Positions 23,370-34,263 of a DNA stretch of 64,000 bases are shown here, piece after piece. The position numbers were made by a program, and so were the translations under genes. A model generated the notes under the pieces. It did no database searches. It had not been told where the DNA came from and saw only the letters and a program-made list of their open reading frames with translations. Origin of the DNA: Calvatia gigantea (Eukaryota; Basidiomycota; Agaricomycetes; Agaricales; Lycoperdaceae); assembly GCA_025093985.1 (NCBI GenBank), contig JACAAK010000003.1:4340001-4404000 (forward strand). Direction: 5' to 3'. Every line of letters begins with the position of its first letter. The first letter of the stretch is position 1.

Positions 23370-24998
23370 TCATAATCGACTAGCTTTCGGAGCATTACAC
23401 TTTTCGATTACTTGAGCCCGAGGTGGGTATTGCAGTGCAGGCAATTCTGGGACCGTCTGGGCATTCCCCGGCCTGGCAAGAACGGCAGAGAAAGACGGAA
23501 ACGTGGCGCTGGGATCATTAGGCGAGGGCGACCCAACCGCCGATCTCGAGATCTTCATTCCACCACCACCACGAGCACTTCTCATACCCCTTCCCGTGCC
23601 AAGTGGATTCAACCCAAAACTTATTGTCTTCCCCGGGCTCAGAACACTTCCTAGTTCCGATATCGCGCCTACACCCCCATTCGCAGAAGAAGGAATAGAC
23701 AATGACGTCGACTGCGTTTCAGGGTGGGTCTTCTTCGGAAGAGCGGGGGACCATAACACTCCATCGCTTGTCGCAAACATAAACTGGGACTGTGACTCGG
23801 AGTCTGAACCAGGTACTGCTTCTGCTTCTGCTATCACCAGAATGTCGGCATCCAGTGAATGTGAATGTGTTGATAACGATGACGACGCTGGTTGTGTGAA
23901 ATCCTTGCTGCTGCGGCCAACTGCAGAAGCGGGGTAGCGACATGACGTCATATCTCTACTACTGTCCACTTTATATCCCTGCAGGTCCTTCCCTATCAAG
24001 GACACGGACTGCCAAAATGCCTCACTCAATTCTGCACTGTTGCTGTCATTGTCGTTGGATTCTGTCAATGACGTAGGTGCGTCGAGAGGGGTAACGTTGA
24101 GGGTTATGTTGTTGTTGTCGTTGTTTCTATAATCGGCGCTGTTCCTCACGGCAGATCCTCTTAAAGGAAGCGGGGGAGGCTTCTTGGCAGAAGGGGAAGA
24201 GGAAGAGGAAAAAGGCTTCGTGAGGGGTGATGGGGAACGTTCTTCGACCGGACTCAGGTACGACGATTTGCTCAGAGGTGACGGGATCGGGGCGGCTGGG
24301 GGCTTCAGCCGAACACGCCTCGAAGAAGATCGCTTGGATGTCTTCTCGTCTAGCGAGAGCGTGCGTCGGCTTGCGGCTTTTTCGCGAAGCGATAATTCTT
24401 CGGGAGCAGGCTCAAAATCGACGGGTGAGAGCGGAGCGGAGGGGTAAGGTGATCGAGGGTAAGTCGTGAGAGCCTTATTTAATTCAGTTGGTTTGCGTCC
24501 GGGTTTATTGGGCAAGTCTGCGAAACGAATGTGGCTACGGCCGTCGTTGCCGTTGTTGTAGTTGTCTCGGATCTTGGGTGGTGGTGAGCGTGGATCCAAG
24601 AATTCGGGCATCGTTGGAGATTCATATCGGACAGCGGCGAACGGGACGTGTTGCGGCGGATCAGCAAGTCTGAAGCCACCCAGAGTTGGTGAGTACACTC
24701 TATCGCCCCAACTTGGAAGTGCGAGTGGGTTGGGTGACACAGAGATTGGCGCGCGGTCGTATGTGTTTGGTGAGTGTGTGGCATGTGTAGAGTGTAATCG
24801 TGGTGAGGGGGGGAAATGTACATGTGGTGATTGAGTGGACGGTGAGGGATAAATAGAGAAGCTCGCGGAGAAGGGAAAGGGGCTGGGAGATAACGGGAGG
24901 GGGGTGGGCTTCTTGAGGATAGGCTTCGGAGTGGAAGGCTTCAAGAAGGCGCGAGCGGATGTGGGGGTACTGACTCTAGCCAAGGTTTGAGTGGCCAT
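23370..24998 (-). CDS. proline/serine-rich protein, SPHVHFPP-motif family (542 residues)
   Basis: Unknown function; paralogue of the gene at 21279-22121. I take the start MATQTLARVSTPTSARAFLK at 24998 because it gives the natural N-terminus before PKPILKKPTPLPLSPSPFPF; an in-frame ATG 23 codons upstream is less likely. The shared block is STQSPHVHFPPSPRLHSTHA, then YDRAPISVSPNPLALPSWGD. The middle is basic and serine-rich (EKTSKRSSSRRVRLKPPAAP). The C-terminal third has LSEAFWQSVSLIGKDLQGYK and GKTISFGLNPLGTG. The protein has one exon and is low in predicted structure. A regulatory or scaffold role is possible but nothing shows it. Confidence 0.65.
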   Translation of the reverse strand: MATQTLARVSTPTSARAFLKPSTPKPILKKPTPLPLSPSPFPFSASFSIYPSPSTQSPHVHFPPSPRLHSTHATHSPNTYDRAPISVSPNPLALPSWGDRVYSPTLGGFRLADPPQHVPFAAVRYESPTMPEFLDPRSPPPKIRDNYNNGNDGRSHIRFADLPNKPGRKPTELNKALTTYPRSPYPSAPLSPVDFEPAPEELSLREKAASRRTLSLDEKTSKRSSSRRVRLKPPAAPIPSPLSKSSYLSPVEERSPSPLTKPFSSSSSPSAKKPPPLPLRGSAVRNSADYRNNDNNNITLNVTPLDAPTSLTESNDNDSNSAELSEAFWQSVSLIGKDLQGYKVDSSRDMTSCRYPASAVGRSSKDFTQPASSSLSTHSHSLDADILVIAEAEAVPGSDSESQSQFMFATSDGVLWSPALPKKTHPETQSTSLSIPSSANGGVGAISELGSVLSPGKTISFGLNPLGTGRGMRSARGGGGMKISRSAVGSPSPNDPSATFPSFSAVLARPGNAQTVPELPALQYPPRAQVIEKCNAPKASRL

Positions 24999-25918
24999 AG
25001 AAGATGAGCAGCACAAAGTTGTACGTATGGTTGTTGGGATTAAGCAGTGTCTTGTCCAGCAAGGCAAAGCAATCTAAGTCTATAACTGTGAAAACGCTAT
25101 CAGTAAGCTGGACAGGTTGTGAAGGACACTTGGCTCACGAGTTCGTAAGAGTCGTGAGAGTCGTAGAAGTAATTGGTTGACGCACGAGGTCGTGCTACGA
25201 CCCAGATGGGGGAGATTCTCTCTTATATCCCACTCGCTGAGAGGTCGTCATAGCGAAACCTCGTTCCGAACTTCACCGAGCCACGCACAGCTTAGTCCAC
25301 AACTCGGGCAATGGTGGTTTCTACGTTCGGCTTCATTGCGTTGGTTGCAACAGGCAAACTAATTCGTAAAAGCTTCGAAGCTGTAACACTCTCAAACGCC
25401 GTGTTCTGAGTATTTGAAATGGCATAAGGCCTACACGCAAGATTTGATTCAACCTTGTGTTCCGAGCTAGAGGTGCAACCCGGTTGCGAGTGATGGGTAG
25501 TTACACAATGTTGTCAGCGTTTCATCCCCGTGAGATATGCTATGTTGCGTTGGATGAACTTTGGTGCGGTCGTAGGAAAAGCTATGATGGCGCATCGAGG
25601 TTCCACAGAGCGAAGGACCCTCGCCGGACCTCGAGTTATTTGGAGGTAGTCGAATGCGGCCGAGATCGTTATGGAGGATGCAAGCAAGTGGTATCGAGCA
25701 AGTGATGATATGAGAGGTCAAAGTGTAAACAGACCGCGGTTTGAGTATGTCCTTGATTTTCGCAAGATTTTAGAGTGTCTTTCGCGAGAGTTAACGGAAA
25801 CCTTTGGCTTTTACCAGGCTCGGAAGAACATTAATGACGGCATGGGAACAACATTCCTTATTAGGCGTCTAATGAGTAGCGCCATTCTGTGAACACCTGC
25901 AAGTTGGCCAAAAACCCG
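24999..25918. other. promoter region between divergent genes
   Basis: Shared 5' region of the minus-strand gene ending at 24998 and the plus-strand gene starting at 25919. No gene is supported inside. An imperfect repeat CGTAAGAGTCGTGAGAGTCG lies at about 25143-25163. Confidence 0.35.
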
Positions 25919-28900
25919 ATGCCAGTCACGACCGCGCCTCCCCTTGCACCCATCCCACTCGGCGATGACGACGACGAGGGCTGGCAAGACATGCCGGTCG
26001 TCCGCGAGGATTACCTCTCAACCGACCTCGACGAAGAGGACCGCAAAAAATACCATTACCAAGCCCCCTCCACCACCACCAAGTCCAAAACCACAGCCAA
26101 CGCAACAGGAAACCTTATAGATTTCGATGATATGGGCAACGAGTGGCGGTCGAAGCTTGATCAGAATGAAAACGAGTACACGAGGTTGCGGATGAAGGAG
26201 GAGGATGATAATGATGAGGTGCACCTGCGCACGAGGTATCTGTTCGATGAGGACAAAGCCATGACTCCGCTCAGTCAAATGCAGGCGACGAAGAAGCTCT
26301 TAACGGAGGCACAGAGAATTGCTTATGTTGGCGTGTGTGCACTGACTGCGAGAGAGATGGTGCAAGCACTGCGGTTGTATCAACGGAAGGAGCTCAAGGC
26401 TGCAGTGAACAACATGGAATTGTGGGCTCTTAAGATTATGGGACGGATTTACTACCACATGGAACTAGAGACGGCAGGTACAGTCATGGCCCACTCATTC
26501 GCTAGACTCTTCTTACAACAATGCGGCGGACAGAGCAGAAGATGATAGAGAATTTGGCCGAACACGGGGTACAGGCTATCGATCTCGTGCCATCGCTCAT
26601 GACAACACACACCGTCGCAAATCCAGAATACGATCCAGAAGAAGCTCGCAGACGAAACGAACAGGCCGCCTCCCAACAACCAGACCACCCCGACGACGAC
26701 GAGGATAATGATATTTCCAACCAGATCACTGTCGAGCGCCAATCCGCAGAGACGCCGGCACTCAAATCTCCGCAGCACAGTTCCCAAGTGCCACTGACAC
26801 CGACGTCATCGGCGACTTTTCATGACGCCAAAACTACTTCCAACCCGACGCAGACAACAACGAAAGTCTTCCGCGACACGACAGCCCACATGCCCGGTGT
26901 CACGACATCATTGTCGTCCGCAGACGAGAACCTTACTCTAGATATCCGATGGACTGTTCTTTGCGATTTGTTCCTCATTTTGATAGCTGATAGTGTCTAC
27001 GATGCACGCTCTCGCGTACTCCTCGAAAACGTTGCACAGAAGCTGGGACTTGGATGGGTTGATGTCGTCAGATTTGAGAGCCGGGTAACGGAGGCCCTGG
27101 AGATACAGGAGGATATTGAGAAGCTAGAACAACAAGAGATTGTGGAAGGCGTCCAGAAAGCTGGGAAGAAGAGACGGTATATGATAATGGGCTTGGCAAC
27201 TTTAGGTTTGTCTCCTCAAACTCCTCGGGCAAAGCATATTAAAACTTACGAAATTACCCCTAGGCGGTGGTCTCGTCATTGGGCTGTCTGCTGGACTATT
27301 GGCGCCAGTCATTGGTCTCGGCCTCGCTGGCGCATTCTCAGCAGTCGGAATAACAGGAACCGGCGCATTTCTCGGGGGCACCGCGGGTGCAGCTGCCATC
27401 ACCACTGGCGGCGTCCTCACAGGATCTACTATCGCCGCACGGGGGATCGCCAAGCGTACACGACACGTGCGGACATTTGATATCCTTCCTCTCCACAACA
27501 ACAAGCGTGTAAACTGTATCCTTACCGTCCCTGGGTTCGTAATCCTTATCACCTTCTCCTTTGTGGCGTTAATTTTGACCCCCGTTGACGGATAGATTCA
27601 TGAATGGAGTGAACGATGACGTCCGTTTACCTTTTAGTGTGCTGGATCCGATTGTCGGGGATGTGTTTAGCGTGCTCTGGGAACCGGAGATGATCAGGGA
27701 AACCGGTAGTGCCCTAACGATTATGACGGCTGAGGTGCTTTCGCAAGTTGGATTAACAATTCTCCAAGCAACGGCTATGACTACTCTCATGACTGCACTC
27801 CAATGGCCAATCAGTGAGTCCCACTGTACACACGCGCCAAAACCGAACACACATTCAACTGAACACAAAAACTCTAAATTTAAGTTCTTACGAAGCTAGG
27901 GTACTTGATCGACAACCCTTGGAGCAACGCTCTCGACCGTGCCAAAGCCGCGGGCCGCGTCCTCGCAGACGTCCTCGCCCAACGTCACCTCGGCGTCCGC
28001 CCAATAACCCTAATCGGCTTCTCCCTCGGTGCCCGTGTCATTTTCTACGCCCTCCTGGAACTATCCAAACAAAAAGCTTTCGGGATCGTCCAAGACGTAT
28101 TCCTCCTCGGGGCAACACTCACCGCGTCGCAGAATACGTGGTGTGAGACCCGATCGGTTGTATCCGGGAGATACGTGAATGCGTTTGCCAAGAATGATTG
28201 GGTGTTGAATTATTTGTTTAGAGCTACGAGTGGGGGTGTTGGGACTGTCGCGGGGTTGAGGCCTGTACAGAATGTGCCTGGGTTGGAGAATGTGGATGTT
28301 ACAGATAAGATTGCGGGGCATATGAGTTACAGGACGTTTATGCCACTTATTTTGGATCAGCTTGGGTTTCCGGTGTCCGCTGATTTCTTCAATGAGCCCG
28401 AGGTGGGTACTTTGTTTACCCGAAATGCCTTCCGAGGAGGTGGCTGATTACGGTTAACTCCAGGAACCCGATTTCACGGAGGAAAGGATTGTGGTTAGGG
28501 AAGAAGACGAGAAGAAGAAGAAAGGGTGGTTTGGGAGACGGAAAGGGACGACGGCACAGACCCAGCAGTCCGTTTCACGACCACCTACAGCGGCTTCCTA
28601 TTCGAAATCCAAGACTGGCACCCCTACCTCTTCTGCCTCTGCTTCTACTCCCAATGTTGCTGCTACAGGTGCAGCTGCCGGTGCCACCGCAGACGACGAT
28701 GATGATCTCCCACCGCGCATGTCAACACCCACCGGCAACCCCAGACCACGCACACCAACGTCATCTGACATCGCATCTGGCTCGGGCACAGCAACGCCCA
28801 CGACACTAAGTCGACAAGAAGACACAGAGGTGGCAAATATACCCAAACATGCCGGGTTTGATTTAGAGGCCATGCGGAAGATTATCGGACAAGCTCAAGA

Positions 28901-29666
28901 AAATCCTTATGAGTTCAAGGTCACCAATACAGCGGCAGCGGCAGGTTCTGCTCCCGTAAATAATATCGCGAATAGTGCAAGAAGCGGAAGTTTGTCTCCT
29001 TCGTTCAGGTCGCCTTCACGAGGTTTCGAGGAGCAGCAACGAAGTGTGTCTATGCCCATCCCGAACGAGGCGTCAGGGGTTTCGGAAGATGAGAGGAAAG
29101 ATCTAGCGAAGGAGTTTGCAAGATCGTTTTCATTAAAGGACGAGCCCCCAACACAGCCGCCGCCAGTTGGCAATTTCTCTCTACCGTTATCCTCATCTGC
29201 GCACGGATATGGGTTCCAGGAAACTCCTTCAACTGCGAAGGTTCCTACGCTAACTTTTGGTGACGCCTTTGACACGCCCGTCTGGGGCTCGACATCACAG
29301 ACCCCTGTGAATACGACGGGTCCGGCTTCATATGGATTTAACAGTCCACCTACGACTTATCGCCCTCCAACATTTGGTGCTTCGTCAATGTCGGCATTGC
29401 CATCTACCTCACCAAGCATGGACATGGGAGGGCTCCAGAATCCGTTCGCAGTGCCTAATCACCATTCACCATCATTCGGTGGTTATACCAGTGGTGGATT
29501 CGGTGGAGGGGACACTGGGTTGTCGTTCGCCGCCGCTGATGGGACGATAACGAGTGCTAATGGTGCTGGACTTGGTGCTGGTACGGATCCGTGGGCTGTA
29601 CCTGGAGACTTGAAAAAGAAATCTTCATCTTCAGCGGCTGGATTCGGAGCGAATCCGTGGTCTTGA
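25919..29666 (+). CDS. DUF726 / TMCO4-like alpha-beta hydrolase-fold membrane protein
   Basis: Fungal member of the DUF726 family (human TMCO4; yeast YFL034W/Mil1). Introns 26478-26533, 27206-27263, 27535-27595, 27814-27884 and 28403-28463 give a 1146-residue protein with every junction in frame. The N-terminus is acidic with VVREDYLSTDLDEEDRKKYH; then LTEAQRIAYVGVCALTAREM and LWALKIMGRIYYHMELETAE. After intron 2 comes a glycine-rich double hydrophobic segment (GLVIGLSAGLLAPVIGLGLA). The hydrolase-like core has VRPITLIGFSLGARVIFYAL, containing the GFSLG nucleophile elbow, and LPLHNNKRVNCILTVPGF. The C-terminal ~400 residues are S/T/P-rich and end NPWS. The elbow is complete, so lipid or ester hydrolase activity is possible, but none is established for the family. 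Confidence 0.88.
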
Positions 29667-29940
29667 GATAGATATTGAACATGGGTATGGAGTATGTAGG
29701 ATGTGATTAATGGAACGCCGAGGCTTCCTTACGCTACCTTATATTAATTAGTCATTGGATGTTCACATTCTTTTTTTTCTTCTTAGATTCGCCCATTTTG
29801 TACATGTTTTACAATCATGTTGGATTTTGGAGATACGATGTCCTTTACAAGATAATAACTCTCGCAACACTAAACATTCTACAAACCAAATCACCAGGAG
29901 CACGGAAACAGAAGAGCAAATCTGCACGCACAATCATATC

Positions 29941-30618
29941 TCATCCAGGTAGTTCTACTTTCCGCCTCGTTTCCTCTCTCTCCTTGAACCTTTTTTGTGA
30001 CTCTTGTTGTTTCAAAGCAGCTTTGAGCTGCCTCTGTCGTTTTCGCCTCCCAGCGCCACGTTTAGGACCATTAACAACCACAGGCTCCGTCATACGTTTC
30101 TTGCGTTTTACAGCTTGCTCAGCACGAGTTTTCTCTTTCTTCTTATCCCTTTTACGGAGGTTTGAGAGGGAAGATTTGAGGAGGGATCCGTATGCGGTAT
30201 AGAACTTTCCAAGTTGGTTTGGATCGACCTGGATTTCACGTCATTTTAGTCCTCGCTTGAAGGAGGATCAGGCGTTGGGTAAGAACATACCCGAGTGGAA
30301 AAGTTGATCGTTTTGCCGTTTGTTGCACGGATGAGGCATTGGTATTCGCGGTCATCTGACCCAGATTCTTCATTTTTCATGGCAGCATCGTCGCCATCGT
30401 GGGTTACTACACATTAATGCCCTTTAATCAATGATAATCGCAGGGATTTTGCCGGACAGATTACGCACATCGTTTATGTGTGAGCCATATTGAACCGTGG
30501 TCCTTTGCAGACCCAAATAGCGCTGTCAGCTGTGTCAGAAACTAGGAGTAAGCAGTTCAGTGCACAGAGTTGTATCATGATTGAGAATACGCACAGTGTC
30601 GTTGTCGACCAGCTGCAT
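29941..30618 (-). CDS. SRP14: signal recognition particle subunit SRP14
   Basis: Small protein of the SRP Alu domain, which in eukaryotes pairs with SRP9 or acts as a homodimer to slow elongation during cotranslational targeting. Four exons: 30595-30618, 30469-30541, 30291-30406 and 29941-30228, giving 166 residues. Exon 1 is MQLVDNDT; exon 2 FLTQLTALFGSAKDHGSIWL; exon 3 spans RLTHDGDDAAMK and YQCLIRATNGKTINFSTR; exon 4 VDPNQLGKFYTAYGSLLKSS and LSNLRKRDKKKEK. These match SRP14 throughout. A basic tail of about 65 residues (RKRQRQLKAALKQQESQKRF) extends beyond animal lengths, as often in fungi, and may add RNA binding. It is divergent from the siroheme gene, with 178 bases between start codons. 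Confidence 0.9.
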
Positions 30619-30796
30619 TGAGTCGCAAAGTTTGCGAAATCGTGTGTTATTGGTTGTGGTCCTGTGATCACGTGGTCTGTAACATCAATGACGCCGATTG
30701 CTCATGAGCACGACAAATTGCTTCAAGAACGCTATATACTTACCTTGGCTGAGAAATGCAGACTCATCACCTTTTGCCACGAATACCCCGTGAACT
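30619..30796. promoter_or_regulatory. bidirectional promoter SRP14 / siroheme synthase
   Basis: Only 178 bases separate the two start codons of these divergent genes, so they must share regulatory sequence. A TGATCACGTG motif at 30665-30674 contains the CACGTG E-box, which in fungi is the site of bHLH regulators such as Cbf1, known in yeast to act on methionine/sulfur genes. The link to siroheme is inference. Confidence 0.4.
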
Positions 30797-32750
30797 ATGC
30801 AGGAACTCCCTGGGTCTCCGCTGACATTTCCTACGCTGGCAGGAGGCGCTTCATTACTACTTGCTTTCCGTGGCCAGCGACAAAGTATTCTGATTATTGG
30901 CTCCGGCTTGCTGGCTGCGTCAAAGGCATTCGCTGCTCTCGAGGCCGATCTCTCAGTCATCATTCTCTCAAAACACGGCCTTGCTAATACGTGCGCTGAA
31001 ATTCGTTGGAGAGCAGAGAAAGAGCAATACAAAGTTATAGACTGGGATGCACTTCCATCCTCCTCGGCTTCCCCTGACCAACAAGAGGTCGAAAAACTCA
31101 ATTCATTCCTCTCAACCACAACCGACACTATCTCCCTCGCATGTATAACGGACACCGTTATTGGTACACACAGACGCACCCATACCTCCGCGGAGCAACT
31201 TTACCGCGTCTTCAAATCACACAAAATCCCAGTCAACACGACAGACATCCCCGATCTCTGCGACTTTACTTTCACCGCTACACACCGATTTGAAGATCCT
31301 TGCACGGGCGAACGAACACCACTCCAAGTAGGAGTGACGACCAATGGCCAAGGTTGTCGTCTGGCAAGCCGAATTCGCCGTGATATCCTGTCAAAGTTGC
31401 CCAAAACTGTTGGGACTGCTGCTTCCAAAATTGGAAGACTCCGCCAGTTGGCAAAGGAGTCTGCTGAGGCATTGGTTGATGCTAATGCTGAACCTGTAGA
31501 AGCGGACATTGCGTCTGACGAGGTTAACGAGGACAATGGTCTGTTGACACCTAATCGTCCTGTGCCCCTACGTAGTGCCTCAGAGACTGCGTTGGAGAGT
31601 GTCAGACGGCGTATGAAATGGGTTGCTCAAGTGAGCGAGTATTGGCCCGTATCGAAACTAGCGGATATGTCCGAGAAGGAAATGCACGAGATCCTAACCG
31701 GCGAAAATTTCCACTCTGTCGAGTTTTCGCAGAAGATTCCAAACGTCTCTGGTTCACGACACGCGTTGGAAGTACCTAAACGGGGAAGGATACTGTTAGT
31801 CGGTTCTGGACCTGGACATCCGGCTCTTTTGACAATGGCCACACAAACCGCACTCACCAAACTCGCCGACCTCGTTCTCTCCGATAAACTCGTCCCCGAC
31901 GCTGTCCTCGCCCTGATCCCCAAAACCGTTCAGGTGCGAATAGCACGGAAGTTCCCTGGAAATGCAGACGGTGCTCAGCAAGAGATGATGGAAGCCGCCG
32001 TAGAGGCGGCCAAAAAAGGTCTGACCGTGGTCCGAGTGCGTATCCCAACAAACAAACACTCTTACAAACATCTGACTCTGCCTACGATGAATGTAACAGC
32101 TAAAACAAGGCGATCCAGTGGTCTACGGACGCGCAGGCGAAGAAGTCCTCTACTTCCGCGAGCACGGGTTCGAACCCCTCGTCATCCCCGGCGTAAGCTC
32201 CGCCCTCGCAGCTCCCACTTTCGCAGGCATCCCAGTTACCCAACGCGGCGTCGCAGAATCCTTCATAGTCTGCACGGGTGTTGGTCGAAAGGGCAAAGAA
32301 GTTCAGTTACCCGGATATGAACGAAGTCGTACACTTGTGGTTCTTATGGGCGTTGCGCGACTGCCTCAGGTCATTCGGGCGCTTACAGAAGAAGAGAATA
32401 TAGAGCGGAAGGTGGAGGAGAAAGGGGAAAGGCTGAGGAGGCGGGAAGGTGCTGCGTACCCGAGGAACACGCCGATTGCTATCATTGAACGGGCTTCGAT
32501 GCCTGACCAGAGAGTGTTGACGTCGACGCTTGAACACGTTGTAGAAGCTTTGGACAGTTGTGGTGAACAGAGACCGCCCGGGATGATGCTTATTGGTTGG
32601 TCGGCCCTGGCATTATGGGGTAAGGGAAATGTGGAAGTTTTGGATGACGTGCAGGCGCAAAGAGATGGAGACAGAGTAAGGAAGTGGTTGGATGGTCACG
32701 GATGGAGAGTTCAGGAGGGATTGGGTAGTGAATGGGATGATTTCCAATAG
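30797..32750 (+). CDS. MET1: siroheme synthase fusion: Met8-like dehydrogenase/chelatase part plus uroporphyrinogen-III C-methyltransferase (Met1)
   Basis: Makes siroheme, the cofactor of sulfite and nitrite reductase. Exons 30797-32035 and 32100-32750 give 629 residues. Residues 1-45 hold a Rossmann start (SILIIGSGLLAASKAFAALE). Further on, FEDPCTGERTPLQVGVTTNG and GCRLASRIRRDILSKLP mark the siroheme-synthase dimerisation region. From about 328 the methyltransferase follows: RILLVGSGPGHPALLTMATQ, LADLVLSDKLV, LKQGDPVVYGRAGEEVLYF, VIPGVSSALAAPTFAGIPVT, and TLVVLMGVARLP. The order resembles bacterial CysG. Whether the N-terminal part keeps dehydrogenase and ferrochelatase activity cannot be told. 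The intron starts gtgcgt and ends taacag. A decayed second copy is at 39343-40360. Confidence 0.88.
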
Positions 32751-33134
32751 AGTAAACCTGAGCCCCGTGCTTGAACCATCACGGGTAAACCATACATTGC
32801 TGACACGTTACTTAGACAATACCCGTCGTAAATGGTTTTCCACCGATACTAACATTTTCGCGTACTTATACTGTCGCGACTGTTCATCATTTTCCTTTCG
32901 GTTCCTTCCCACTCCCGTATGAATCACTTCCCAACCCTTTCCTTTGCGGGGCTTTTTTCCTGTGAGTAACAATAAGTGGTTGGATGCGTACCAATCTCAG
33001 TTTCCCCTCCTGGCCTGACAACACCGAGCATACTAGCATATCATCTCAGGAAGGGGATGTATTACAGCACCGCAAATAAGACATAGGTTGGTTGGTTTAT
33101 TATGTTCGGCGGTATGCACATCCACTCATGATAA
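32751..33134. other. convergent 3' spacer
   Basis: Lies between the 3' ends of the siroheme gene (plus) and the HeLo-like-type gene (minus). No gene seen. Confidence 0.35.
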
Positions 33135-34263
33135 CTAGTGGAAGTTCACAGTACCAATGTCGTTGTGCGCACCCGCTGCAACAAGCGCTTGTTCGCCTTT
33201 GCGGTTAACTGCGTTGGATCCCATTGAGCCGTGGGCAAACTAGTACGCGGAGCTACTACGTACCAATGTGGATAGAATTGTCTGTTGTGCCACCATTCTG
33301 GAAGTGGGGTTGAGGGGACTCAGGCAGGTGTTGTCCAGGATGCGACGTTGGCTGCCTTTGGGCTTGTCCCCTAGGGGTCGGCGGTGCGCCGCCCATGTTC
33401 AGGGTGCCTATTCAAGAATCTATGAATCATCTGCCCATGAGTAGCGCGGGTTGTATAAATGCATACCGATATGATTAAATCCACCTGGCGTAACGAGCAG
33501 TTGTTGACCTTCGTAACTCTCTACGTTTAGATCAGATGAGCCCTGTTCAAAGAAATACATTGATGATGCGAACCAATTTCCGTGTGATTGTTCGTATGAG
33601 TGTTGGTGGCCCCCTGATCCTGTAATTTTTCGGATCTGGTAGCAGTGGTATGATCGTCGAGTAAGGTTTTGACACCTTGGCGCAACTCAGTAATGTGTTT
33701 TAACTAGGAGGGAGGTGTGAATGTGCAGATAGTATTAAAAGAACAGTCACTTACGCTGAACATCTTGAGGGCTTCTTCAATGCGCTCTTGACAACTCTTC
33801 ATGACCTCTTTGTAGGTGAATGGATTGTACACACCCCGTTCGGCCAAGAATGCCCTCCTCTCCGACAAAGAACGCTTGTTGCCATTACCGTACCTCTCGA
33901 TACACTCCTTGATGAATTTCATGTCCCTGGGTAAGTTTTGAGCACTGGTCAGCCTGTCGGGAGAAAGCAACGTGCCCCTGCAACCGAATTACATCACGCT
34001 GTAGCTCCGTATCTTCCGGACCATCTTCAGGGCCCCCGACGTTCTTTATGAGGGCAGCCATAATCATACAACAAATCCTTGCTAATTTCTTAAAATCTTC
34101 CTTGTTTCGCTCTGCAGTCTGAGATATAGGATGGGATAAAATGTGGTGTTAAAGGTTGCATGAAGGTTATGAGATTCGCCCCACCTGAGTAGCTTGAACA
34201 AGGAAGAGGGCAGTATTTGCCCCGACACCAATACCAGGAACCTGTGAAGCCGCACGCTCAAGG
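33135..34263 (-). CDS. HeLo-like-type helical domain protein with two C-terminal pseudo-repeats (candidate signalling or cell-death effector)
   Basis: No family assigned with certainty. Exons read on minus: about 34190-34263 (FLERAASQVPGIGVGANTAL, 5' part unresolved), then 34122 to 33755 (TAERNKEDFKKLARICCMIM, AALIKNVGGPEDGPEDTELQ, DMKFIKECIERYGNGNKRSL), 33703-33467, 33407-33264 and 33135-33208, with 51-65 base introns. The N-terminal half resembles the all-helical domain that opens many Agaricomycete NACHT and kinase proteins and is related to HeLo-like/MLKL N-domains. The C-terminal half is glycine- and proline-rich with two similar segments, GQQLLVTPGGFNHIGTLNM and GEQALVAAGAHNDIGTVNF, the latter ending one residue before the stop. 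Two single-base corrections are needed (extra G at about 33924-33927, one G missing in the run at 33609-33614). The start codon is not resolved. Confidence 0.55.
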
